Of a DNA stretch of 64,000 nucleotides, positions 11,701 through 24,800 are shown piece by piece. The notes beneath the pieces are model-generated. The model was not told the DNA's origin, did no database searches, and saw only the letters and a program-made list of their open reading frames with translations. Every line of letters begins with the position of its first letter. Positions within the stretch are counted from its first letter, which is position 1. A program made the position numbers and the translations under genes. The stretch lies in the NCBI GenBank assembly GCA_030323885.1, contig CM059189.1, positions 43,367,428 to 43,431,427 on the forward strand. The letters are read 5' to 3'. The DNA comes from Branchipolynoe longqiensis (taxonomy: Eukaryota > Annelida > Polychaeta > Phyllodocida > Polynoidae).

Positions 11701-12774
11701 AGTTGGGAGTGTGACCACGTGTCACCCTGCAGCCAAGCAGCACGTGCACTGACCTAAATACCCATGCTGATGTCATATGAAATAGGTCTATAGGTTCATG
11801 GACATTAAAAAATATATATGGGTTGTTCTCAGAAGTTGTGTACCAATACTGTGACATCAGTACCGCAAAATTAAAATGCTGTCAAAGCCCTATTTACAAG
11901 CTTCCTCAATGTGTATGTCCTTTTGCATCTGAATAATTGAAAATAAACATATTCTGACATTTCTAAGTATGTCAAATGATGCTCACACCCAATAAATAGC
12001 AGTATAGCATGGAAACCAATCTGACTCCAAAATCAAATATTTTCCACACAAAGCTTGACATTTTTTTAGGACATTTCACATGCCACTTGCTTTATAAACA
12101 GTAGTAATAGTTTGAAAGCTCATTGCTATGGTTTTGTGTTATTTGTGATGATTATATAGAAAAGCAGAAAAATATTAACAATGTAACAGTCCAAGTGGAA
12201 TCGACAATTTTACACAAATGTTTGGCTCAAATTTCAATGTTTAAGGGCAATTTCGGGATTTATCTTTTACTATACCATAACTGGGTCCATGCATAGAGTG
12301 TCAAATGGTGAAAATAGTTCCTGTACTGTATCTGCACTCAGTGTTTGATATTGAGTTTCATAGTACTTGCAAGTGGAAACGAAATATTACGACGTTAATA
12401 ACTCCAGAAAAGGTTAACTATTTCATAATTTTTATAATTTGTTTAGAAATAAATGTCTTCAACTTAATAAAGACATTGTATATGACCATTTGAAGTGAAA
12501 TGTGCTGTCATTCAAAGGTTTTAATTAAGTTTGTGACACTTTATTTTCAATGCTGTTGACAATGTCACAAATTAGTGATGTCATTTTCTATTTATTTAGC
12601 TACATCAATCCCAATAAGATACATAATACACAATATTAACATTTACTTTTGATCTAAAATATCTCCCACATTATTGGGCTAAATGATGAAATGTAAATAT
12701 TGACACTCCCATAATGGGTTTCTTTGAAATATGCATTTCAATACCTCAAGTGGTACACAGTTTCTGAGAACAAC

Positions 12775-12816
<42 letters not shown>

Positions 12817-15800
12817 TTAAACAGGGGGACAATGCCTCTTAGTTCTCGTGCCTATATGGTATAGGTCCATGGACATTAAACAATATATATATATATACAT
12901 ATATATATTTAAAAAGGGGGACAATGCCTATCAGTTCTCATGCTGATATGGTATAGGTCCATGGATCACAATTCAGATCTGTGTCTGGGTGGAACAGAAT
13001 TTCAAGATTTGATTTTAAAACGTTTTTAACATAAATATATTTAAAAACCTGTCAGCTATCATCTATGAGATAACATAATTCTGATGTGTGTCTGATGAAA
13101 CGTAAAATTGCCAACGACTTAATATTTTGTTAAGGATTTCAGCGCTCATATATTATATAGGTCCATGGACCTATATAATCTATGAGGTTTATATTATAAA
13201 AGGTCCATGAACCACATTTCAGAGCTATGTCTGGTGAAAACAGAATTCCACGAATAATTATTTATAACTTCATTTTTGTAAGCCCTTTCAACTCTTATAG
13301 GTGGTATAATTCTAAGGATCAGAATTCAGATATGTCTCGCAAGAATCAAATTCAACCAGTTACAGATTTCTTTTTTTTAAAGCCTATGTCGCAGTTGATT
13401 TGTTTTTGAGGGAACATAGAATTACAAGAATTTGTAGGTTATTTTTGTGGTTTAAAATTTCTTTTTAAAACCGATTTAGCTCTCATATATGCTACAGGTC
13501 CATGGACTACAAGCTAGCTCGTTGGATGGCGAAACTAAATTTAAACTAATCTCCTTTTATTTACAAAACTCTTTACTAATATTGGAAAATGTCATAAAAT
13601 TCTGTTCAGTGTTTTATTGTTTTTATTAGGTGTGACGTAATTTTAGCTCCTTTGAAGTCGAATATTGCGTGATCCCCCCCCCCCCCCTTCTCACCCCCGC
13701 CCCCAAACCTCTGCCAAATTCAGACTGTTATGACATTTTAAAGATTTCCCCTTGACCTATATACACAATGCCAACAATTCGTGATAACATGTATTTCTAA
13801 TTGATTTAAATGAGGGGAGTTAGAAAATGTGAAAATATATGGACGTGATAATTTAGTAAGATAACAATTTTAAGGAGAGAAATTTTAAAAGATTTAAAGG
13901 AAAACACGAACATGAAGAATAAGAAGAGGGAGAGAGAAGGAGAGGAAGAGGAAATAATTGATAAAAAAAAAAAAGATGCAGGGCGAAATGAGCAGGAAAA
14001 GAAGGAAAAGAAGAAGGAGAAAGAAAAAGCAGGAGAAGGAAAAGGAGGGCATAGAAGATGAGAAGAAAGAGGAGAGGAAGAATATTTGTTGATTGTTGGA
14101 GTTTTACGTCCTGGCAACATCTAAGATTATATCAGGACGGGCAGAAGAAGAAGAAGAAGAAGAAGAAGAAAAAGAAAAAGAACAAAAAGAACAAAAATAA
14201 GGAGGAGAATAAAGAAAACCAAAGAAGTGATGTGGACACTAGCTAAGAGTACTGACATACTTCGCGTTTGCTCTGGGAATTTGTGTGGACTATTTTCGTG
14301 TAAAGTACTAAATAGTGTGATTCAAAGTAAGACAAAATACTAAATAATTAAAGTTGCTTCTGGCAGGCCACAGGGCCCCCAAGCGACCAGCCAATCAATC
14401 AGAAGCACACGTACGGCGTTTCCTTAATGCACATGCACCATGTCAGAGCTGCGGACTGTTTTCGTTTTCCATTTAATTTTCTCGAATTTCCCCAAAACAT
14501 CAATAAATATTTAAAAAAATGAAGTTATTGGTGAATTTATTTACCCCGCTCCTAACGATGTCAACACTTGTTTTCACCACTGGGCAGCGCGAACCCAATT
14601 TGATTTAAATCTTCTAAATTTAGTTTTAGTCATAATTTAGGTTTTCTTGCTTCTTGTTTATGGCTTGTAACTGTTTGTAGATTGCAAACAGTCCAAAATC
14701 CAACTTTATGCAACCCCTAAATGGAAACAGTAAAGCAGCGTCAGTTTAAAGAATTAAGCATTAATAACATGCAAAGTCTGTGAAATGAGGAACATTAAAT
14801 GGTATATAAGCATGAAAGTAACCGGTTGTAGGATGTAGGTGAGAGAAAATTCTAGTATTATGTTTTATGTTAAAGTCACTGGCTATAACTCACCCAGATA
14901 CAAACGAATCCAGCATCAAAAGCTCTCCAAACATACCTATGCTTAGTTTGTTCAATTCATGCCACTGAACATGTGGGAGGAGAGTTGAAATCTGTGATGT
15001 ATGAATGACATCATAGGTGGGATTCTCTCATCACATGACCTGAAGGGGTTCCCCACACACAGGGGAAGCCATGGCAACCACCAAGATGGCAGCCACAGAA
15101 AACTCTCAATTCAACTTTTAAAGTCTATTAATCTACATGATTTAATCAATTATTCACACAAAAAGTAGCAGGTTATGATAAATAAACAATTAAACTTTAT
15201 ATTTATCATTTTAAATTGCAATTTCTAACATTCTTTTCTCTATATGGTTGTCTAAAAGTGTCAGTGCTGCTGGACTAAATAAAACACAACAGAAGCAACC
15301 AATGTCAGCACTCTCCCCCCACATATATCTGGTCCCTTTAATGTAATGAGTTGCACTGACCTCCCGAGGTGAAATCCCAGACACGCAGGTGGGTGTGTTG
15401 ATTGCGTTAGAAAACTTAGATAGCCTAATGGTTAGGGCACTCACACTGGAATGGCAGCAATCAGGCCCTTCTACAGGCCTAGTGATGAGGTCACCATATT
15501 TAATTATCTATCTATTATAAGGACCTATGGCCACCCTCCCTCCCACCACCCAACACGCTCCTTTACCTGCTGCCAACAAACCAAGTTATCCACCTTACAA
15601 ATTATTTGCCCAGCAAATCCAGAAAATGTGTATCAGTCTGGTAGTATTGCTATAAACATAGACACTAATAAAGACTGTACTAGACTACTAAATGACTGGA
15701 ATGTACAATACTCCAAGCATAGTTTATCCCATCATTACTAACAACCTACTTACTCAAACTACTTCATGTGGTCAAAAAACATACCCAAGGTATTAACCTT

Positions 15801-18800
15801 TTAAGCATAACCCTACAAGCTAACCACACTCTATCTAACAGAATAAACAAACCATTCTACTAACACTCTATATCAAAATGTTGTCTCCAACAACATGATA
15901 TTATGCAATTCACAACACAGTAGACATACAAACCTATGAAGGGAAACTATGCACCGAACCACTCCGTAATGTAAAGGTCTAATCAATACACATGAATGTA
16001 TCTAAGTATGTATGAATACAACATATAACTACTATTATTATATGTGACTTGTCAAACTATGCCATATGTAAGTCTTGGAATGATTAATATTGTTATTTCA
16101 GCTGATTTGAGCTAGCTGCAGATGACAATATCAGATATATATACATATACATATATTGTCATCACCATCATGCTGTCGGTCGCGATGCGACAAAGACTGC
16201 TTTCATTACTTGACTGCCGCTCTCCATTTAGCTCTCTGCTGTGAGAGTGATGTCCATGAGTCGGTCTTAATGTCTCTCAGCTTCAGGTTTCTCTTGATGG
16301 TATCACATTTCATGAAAGCTGCCTGCAAAAGTGTTGAAGTGCTGCTGGCTTTTGCAAGTTACCAGTGGCACTCTCTCGGGGAGCAAATAGAGGTTTCATA
16401 CCGGCAAGAACATGTCCAGACAGGCGCAAAACTATTTGTCCCTGCAGTGGCTGGTCGGGAGATGTTGGGAGTTCCATACATCAACCACCCTTAATGCTGC
16501 CACAGTGATATGGTTTTCTGTTTAGGGTTTGCTCCCTTAGCTTTCGGTTCTGTCAAGAACCTGTACCACAAGGCAGAGGTTTACAACTCTGAAGGGCAGG
16601 GGCGTCAAACTCCCTGAGGTATTGCAATACCTGCATACCAACTATTGTAAATAACTGTATTGTCACCTGGCTGGAAGACCAGTGCCACGGCGCTGACAAA
16701 AGACTTTATTCAATGAATAAACTATATTTACAACAACAACAACAACAAAAATGTGGGTTCGAGTCCCACATGATGGGACTATGTATATGCTGATGTGTTC
16801 AATATGTGCTGCACATGTAATAGAAATGCGACCAGACGGGAATACCGAATGAGTTGAACATTTTGGTAGATCTTGGGATTCGAACCCACAGGTTCGAATC
16901 CTAGTCGAGTCAAATGAATGACTTAAACATTTATACTTGTCACATACTAGCCACACGCTCAGCTTTATTAGGATAGGGCAAGGACTTGTTGGATCAGTGT
17001 CAGGATAATGAGACTGAGTGGGATATCGGGTCATACTCATAGTGCTGGAAGCCTGGTCTCACTGTAGCGAGTACTATAAAGTCCCCATGAGTGTGCATTG
17101 TCAAAAGACGGTAGCGTCCTGATATGACCTTAGATGTTGCCAGGATTTAAACTCCAATAACCAACTGTAATAGAAGCGTTACCTGGATAATGGTTGTTGT
17201 AAATGTGACACTTACGATTCTAGTGATACGAGTGTAGTATAAGTCACACTGATCTTCCCACATGGGTACTTCGATTGAATCAGGGAGCCTAGAGAGCTTA
17301 ATGGCTAGGAGGCTGCCCGTAATGGCAGAGCTGTGGTTGGTTGGTTGTTGGAGTTTTACGTCCTGGCAACATCTAAGGTCATATCAGGATGGGTACCGAC
17401 TTGTGACAGTGTGCACCCGTGGGGACTTTATAGTGCGGCCTCACTGGTAAATCAGGCCGCCAGCACCATGACCCGGTATCCCACTCAGTCACATTATCCT
17501 GACACTGAGCTAACTAGTCCTTGCCCTATTCTATTAATGCCAAGCACCAGGCTAGGAAGCTACAAGTGTCAATTTTGTAAGTCATTGGTTTGACTCATCC
17601 CGAGAACCGAACTCCCGACCTTCCGCACGCGAGGGACACGCTCTGCCGATTCGGCCACTGCGCCCGGTCCAGAGCTGTGAGTTTGAGCCCCGCTTTATGC
17701 ATGGTATGCGCACTGGTTGCAATGCCTCTCATGACAGTAGTATATATTTTAATCTAGTAAATTATTAAGTCGATTCTCGCATGTCTACAATGCGGAGTTT
17801 ACAATTGAGGGCGATGCTACTATCGAATACAAACACAGTAGTTGTTAAACATTTTTGTTGTTCTTTTTTGTTGTTGGTACATTATTTGTTTAAGCAGGGG
17901 AAATTTCAGTCGCAGACGACTGGTCTTCCTTATTCCACTGCTCCTTGCCCTATCCTAGTAATGCCCAGCTTCTGGATAGGAAGCGACAAGTATCAATTTT
18001 TAAGTCATTGGTTTGATTCGACCAGGATTCGAACCCACGATCCCACGATCTACCAAAATGGGAGATGGACGCTCTAACTCATTCGGCCATCCCGTCTGGT
18101 CTTAACCGACAAAGAACACGCATTCATTGCGGTATGTTTCTTTAATGAATAAAACTCACCACGTTGGTGGGTAAGTTGTGTTAAATGCCTTAAACGTAGA
18201 TATTGTTTTATATTGATAGTCTATGCATGATGATACCAGACGGGATGGCCGAATGAGTTAGAGCGTCCGTCTCCTGTGTTGGTAGACCATGGGATCGTGG
18301 GTTCAAACCCTGGTCGCGTCAAACCAATGACATTAAAATGAATACTTGTCACTTCCTAGCCAGGCGCTTGGCATTATTAGGATAGGGTAAGGACTGGTTG
18401 GCTCAGTGTCAGGATAATGTGACTGGGTGGGATATCAGGTCACGGTGCTGGTGGCCTGGTCTCCCAGTAGGGCATCACTATGAAGTCGGTACCCATCCTA
18501 ATATGACCTTAGATGTTGCTAGGACGTAAAACAACAACAAACAAAACAAATATGCATGATTTACTCTTGATTTTCTTTGCCTCATGTGCAGCAATACTTT
18601 TGTCAGAACATCTTAGTTACTCTGCTCATGCTGAGCCAAAATGTGAATTGTAGGCTAAAAAAGCGAATAGAACATATAAAAAAGTAGGCTAGACTGAATT
18701 GTTTGTTGTTGTTTTTGTTTGTTTGTAGTATAGATTACAATCATCATCTGGCAGTTTTTAAAGCGATTCCCAAATACTGCCAAATATTATACATCCTAAT

Positions 18801-21800
18801 TATGTCAGAGGTTTATAAATCAGTTCGTAAATTCGACAGTTTGTACATTCTTGTAAATATTAATTAAGATACAGCACATAAACATGGTAAACCAGGTAAC
18901 CATGCCAAAAGTATCCAGATAACACACCAGACAGCTACATACAAGCCTATGATATGTAAATAGGAATAGGCTAGTCTAGTATTAAGAGTAGAACAAAATA
19001 AAATAATACATATATGCCAAGAAAATCAAAAGAAAACTGACATAGGCTACTAACCATACCAACCAATTATCTATCTGCTACTGAAATTCAGGCAATCAAA
19101 TACCTTATCAGCAGCTACTGTGTGGTAAGATAACACCAACACTACAACTGGCCAGCATTGAAAACAAGCCTGGGTACCTGGGCTTATATGCTATGGACAG
19201 TATAAATACAGCCTCAATTTAAAAAAAAAACTAAAAAAAGAAGAAAAAAACAGCGCGTATAACCCGATGCCACAACCCCACGAACTGATTTAAAGCCACA
19301 TTTGTGTAAATTACTCACACCTCCACCCACAACCAGCGAGAGCAAATATTCTACTATGCATATACAGTAGAACCCCGTTAACCCAAACTTGAAGGGACCC
19401 TAGAAATTTGTTTGGATTAACCGATCGTTTGGTTTAACCGAGCTTGGTTTAACAGGGTTATACTGTATAGTGGAATCATTGGTGAGAGTACCCGCAACCG
19501 GACGCGGTGGTCCAATTGGTAGAGCACAGGCTTCCCGTGCGGAAGGTGGGGAGTTCGAATCCCAGCCGAGTCAAAGCAATGACTTATAAAATTGATACTT
19601 ATCACTACCTAGCCTAGTGCTCAGCATTAATAGGATAGGTAAAGGGCTGGTTAGAACGGTATCAGGATAATGTGACTGAGTTGGATATCTGCTAAAAGAT
19701 TAGGAGGAATTTGTTTGTTTATTTAATGACCCCCCCCCCCCCCGCCCTCCCCAGCACAAAAAGTATACATCGGCTTTTGGGGGTGAAAATTGGGAGGAAA
19801 TGACACTGTTTGTTACAAATATACTACTCATGCATTGTTAATATTCACATCTGTTAAACACAATTGTTTTTAAAAAGAAAAGAAAAAAGATACTATATTG
19901 TATACGATATATATAAAAGTTGTTTTCTAATGCAACTCTCATGCAAGCAATTAGATATAGGGTCTTTATTACTATGTTTAAAAGCTTTGCTCATTTTCTC
20001 CTTATAGTTATACTTACCTATACTTATCCTCTTCTGTTTATATATTTAGCCATAATAGCATGTTAACAGATTCGGCCTGTCTATATAATATGACCTGTCA
20101 TAATTATAGTGGTCATGTGGCGAGGACTGACTATACTGACACTGAGTCCAAAATATATCAAGTATGTTTTTCAATGTATTTAGTGATAGAGCTTTGACTA
20201 TTTCAAATGGGAGCCTATTCCATGTGTTTGCCACTGTATCAAGGAGAACGTTTTTCCTCGCTCGCTTGTTCGTCCTGGTATTTTGAAGTCTAAGTTTGTG
20301 TCCTCTGGTCTCCTTTGGTGATATTTCCAATTTAATGGCGGGAACCTTTAGGGTATATAATCCAGATATACGGTTATATATTTCAATGATCTCACCTCGA
20401 GTGCGCCTATAGAACATACTTGGTAGATTCAAGGCATTAAGCCTGTCTTCTAGGAGTGTTTCTTGCAGCATGGTCTGTTCATCGGGACTCTTGTTCATGT
20501 TGTTACTCCTGGTTCCTTTACCTGCAGCTGCCAACCGGTACACACTCCCTCCGCTGCTGGGTAAGACGGTGGAGAGCGGGAAGCCTCAGGCTCCCTGCTA
20601 CTCACAGCGGGGCAGGTCCAACATCGGCTCATTCAGCGAGGACCTGCAGCGGGTAAGTCTCACCTACCGACTCGCAAGGACCCAGATAAAAGATTCAACC
20701 CTACTCAGAGAAGGGAGCTCACCTATCGACTAGCGAGGGCTCAGATAAAAGATTCACCCCTACTCAGAGGAGGGAGCTCACCTATCGACTAGCGAGGGCC
20801 CAGATAAAAGATTCACCCCTACTCAGAGGAGGGAGCTCACCTATCGACTAGCGAGGGCCCAGATAAAAGATTCACCCCTACTCAGAGGAGGGAGCTCACC
20901 TATCGACTAGCGAGGGCTCAGATAAAAGATTCACCCCTACTCAGAGGAGGGACGTCACCTATCGACTAGCGAGGGCCCAGATAAAACATTCACCCCTACT
21001 CAGAGGAGGGAGCTCACCTATCGACTAGCGAGGGCCCATATAAAAGATTCACCCCTACTCAGAGGAGGGAGCTCACCTATCGACTAGAGAGGGCTCAGAT
21101 AAAAGATTCACCCCTACTCAGAGGAGGGATCTCACCTATCGACTAGCGAGGACCCAGATAAAAGAATCACCCCTACTCAGAGGAGGGAGGTCACCTATTG
21201 ACTAGCGAGGGCCTAGATAAAAGATTCACCCCTACTCGGATGAGGGATCATGCCTATCGACTAGCGAGGGCTCAGATAAAATATTCACCCCTACTCCGTT
21301 GTTGGAGTATTACGTCCGGGCAACATCTAAGGCCAAATCAAGTCGAATACCGACTCGTGACAGTGTGCACTCATGGCGACTGCATCGTGCTGCCCCACTG
21401 GGAGACCAGGCTGCCAGCACCATGACCTGACATCCCACTCAGTCACATTATCCTGACAATGAGCCAACCAGTCATTGCCCTATCCTAATCATGCCGAGCT
21501 CTTGGCTAGGAAGTGACAAGTATGCATTTTTAAGTCATTGGTTTGACTCGACCAGGGTTCAAACCCATGGCAGACGGACGCTCAACTCATTAGGCAATCA
21601 TGTGTGGTGCCCCTATTCAGAGGAGGGATGAATGCCAACCCTGTCCTGAATATGTGCAAAAGCTACCTTGGTATGAATCATCTTAAAGTTGCATCGTCCG
21701 CTGGTTTTGAGTTTCTGTCATTTTCTGAGATAAATATATTCAGTTGATCATTTTAATCTGTGTTACTTTAGTTTGAAGTAAGTTTTATTTTAAATGGCTA

Positions 21801-24800
21801 GGTTTGAGATATTTAAAGCGCAAAAGTACTAAATAAATTTTGGCAAGCACGCCAAAACTCTGACACCATATAGGCTTCTGCAGTAACAGTTTCTATTAAA
21901 TTGGCTTGGTGTTCCATTCTATCTGGTGACAAAATGTTTGATAAGTGCACCAGTACTTAAGTTAGACATGTAGAATCAAATCTAGATCACTGTTTTGGTT
22001 TTGAAAGTTTGATGTTTTCATCGGACTATGCAGCTTTAAACAAGCAGTGGAGTTGCTGGTTCCAGTGCGCAATGTTTACCTATATTGGCGTAGTGTTGAG
22101 GAATTGGGAGAGAATGGAAAATAAAACCAAGATGGCACACAGGATTCAATTTTTAAAGTCTATTAATCTACTTAAATTAGTCGATTCATCACTCCAACCA
22201 TAGCGGGCCATGATACATGCGTATTTAGAATTGCATGGTCTGATGAAATATTTATTTTTCAAAAGCAAAACATGTATCTTAATTTGATTATATATATATA
22301 TCCATCTTAGATATTGGTGCATTAACAAGTAATTTGGGACAGCATATATAGAATAATCAGTGAATTTACTACCTAATCCTACTTTGAGAAACCCATCACA
22401 GAAGGAAGCCTTTAATCAATTAGGTCAATCTCGTGGCCTCAGTAGTCTTGACCTTCATTCCAAGTACCTAGTCAGGTTCCAGAATGTCCAGTAGTAGTAT
22501 TGCCGGCACCATAGCCTGGGTTGATATAAAGTTGCATAGAATTTTGTATTAAATAATTGTTACAGATCTGAATAAGAGTGATGTAATAATTATGTATATT
22601 ATTATTATCTGGGAACAATACATTTGATAATCATTAGGTCAGTCCACATCACATCACATGCCAAGAAACAAATGATGGTGCAATGGTGCCATCAGTAGAA
22701 AAAAAAGGTACCCAGGCTATATTTTATTTAGGTCATTCCACATCACATGGTCATTGCGAGATGTCAATACTGGTCATAGCGAGAGGACTTTTGGAAAGCC
22801 TGTCGAAAGTATTTTGGGTTCTTTCAGCTCAAATTGCTTCAAAACTTAAGTAATTTTTCATCAAAATGACTCCGGACTAATGATTAGTAGCTCATAACGA
22901 TCAATGTGATATATTTATCTAAAAAATAAGAAAATAATTCAAGCGCCATCGGACCATGCAACTTTAAGCGATATATTTAGCCTATTAGATGATAACATCA
23001 TTTGGTTATTTCCATAACCCAGCTTACCGACACTTTTATTATTGGGTTGTTTTGCAGCCCTGTCACATAAACATAAACCTTCTCAAAGTACTTGTTAGAT
23101 AAAAGATTCATCATATAGGCCTACTTGCAGTAGGGGGTGAATCTTTTATATAAATACTTGTCCAAAGGGATGGCATCATGCATTTACAGATTATAGAGGG
23201 AGTGCACGTGACGTCATCACTCAGCAGCCACTGGTCAGCGGCCAGCCATCTTGGATTACGAGCACCCTCCCGAGCCATGCTGTTAATGCATGCAGATGCA
23301 ATAAAACAGTTTACCTCCAATGTGTTTAATAACAGCACTTTAGCAACAACTTCTGAGGCCGAACTGCTCAAAAGAGTGACAAATAAACCAACAAATCAGT
23401 AAATAAGCACAGTGTAGGTAGTTGCAAGTCTTCTGTATGTAATCCAATATGGCCACTGAAAGTTGTCTTGTGACGGCATTACACCCCCTCTATTATTTCT
23501 ATACTTTCTAAAATGGACATATACAGGCCTATGATCAAATATAGGTCAGTGTTTTGCTTTTGACAACAACAAAAATGATGCTTTTTCGGACCATGCAACT
23601 TGAAAGCTACCGCTAGAATGCTAACAGTATCACGTGTGTTGCTTGGCACCCAGACCCCCGGCCCCGGCACGTACACGACGACGGACCCGTCAACATACCG
23701 GAACAGGGCGCCCCTCTACTCGCTCACCAGCCGCAGCACGCTGCCCGGCGACACGACGCAGAAGCCGGGACCCGGCGCACACAGTCCGGAAAAGGTAAGG
23801 CCGTCCGACTTTGCTTGCTTTTGAGGGTGTTCATAACCTTACGATGGTTACCAACTGCAGCAACATAGAAAGGCCCCGATAAATCGGTCCAATCTTTGGT
23901 TGAAGATTAATCTTCAGTAGGGACGGTTGTAGAAGCTGGGGATATCTTTACAACATTCAAAATGGTGAAGCGTTGGGGCAGCCCCGAATCTCTCCGGTCC
24001 AGTGGTAACGGAGCACTCGTATCCAGTCGACAGCAGCAAGGGTTTAGGAGAAAGGGACGGGTAAAGATGGGTCCAGCGGTTCCAGCAACAAGAACAACGT
24101 GAGAGAAACGATAATGTAAAGGGCCCCACCCAAGCAAACAACTCCCTTGATCAGAGGGAGAAGTAAGCCTGGGAGAAGAAAAAAAAAGGGTAGAGTATAG
24201 GAAAGAGAAATGAGGAGAGTTGAGTCAAAGGACCGTGTCTATTTGCTCTATGGTGACCAGCCGGCGAGCCAAAGACACAGACAGAGTAAGAGTAGAAAGT
24301 GAAATGTTGGTGGGCTCCCCCTCCTGGAACTCTTTTCAGGCGTAATCAAGGAGGAGCATGGCCAGCGGAGAGGGGATAGAGAGAGGTGTGGATGAAGTAC
24401 GGTTCAGATAGCAAGTGGCTGTCCGACAGCAGCAATAGATTAATCAACTCGGGTCACCCGAGCCACTTTATGGTGCATGCACACATCCTACAGACTAGGG
24501 TTGAATAAACGAATACGCTTCTCCACGCTCGGGGTGGACAAAATGGTGGCTTAATCCAAAACTTTTTCTTTTTTTTTATAACTGATAGCAGCAAAATAGG
24601 ATTTAAAGTATTTTATGATTGCATAGTTTAGTTATATTTCTATTTAATTCATCTGGGTTATTAAAAAAAAGCGAAGCATTAAAACAACACATAGGACTTG
24701 TACTGTTAGCTGTTAACCTACAGGTACCAGCACAAATTTGACGTCATCGCCCAATGCCAACCCCAGCCAAGATGTGGGTTACTCGGGTTGGGATTACCCC

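Noticed and set aside
13806..14246. Frames on both strands of 62-104 codons
   Set aside because: Purine-rich tract giving Lys/Glu or Ser/Phe homopolymer-like peptides.
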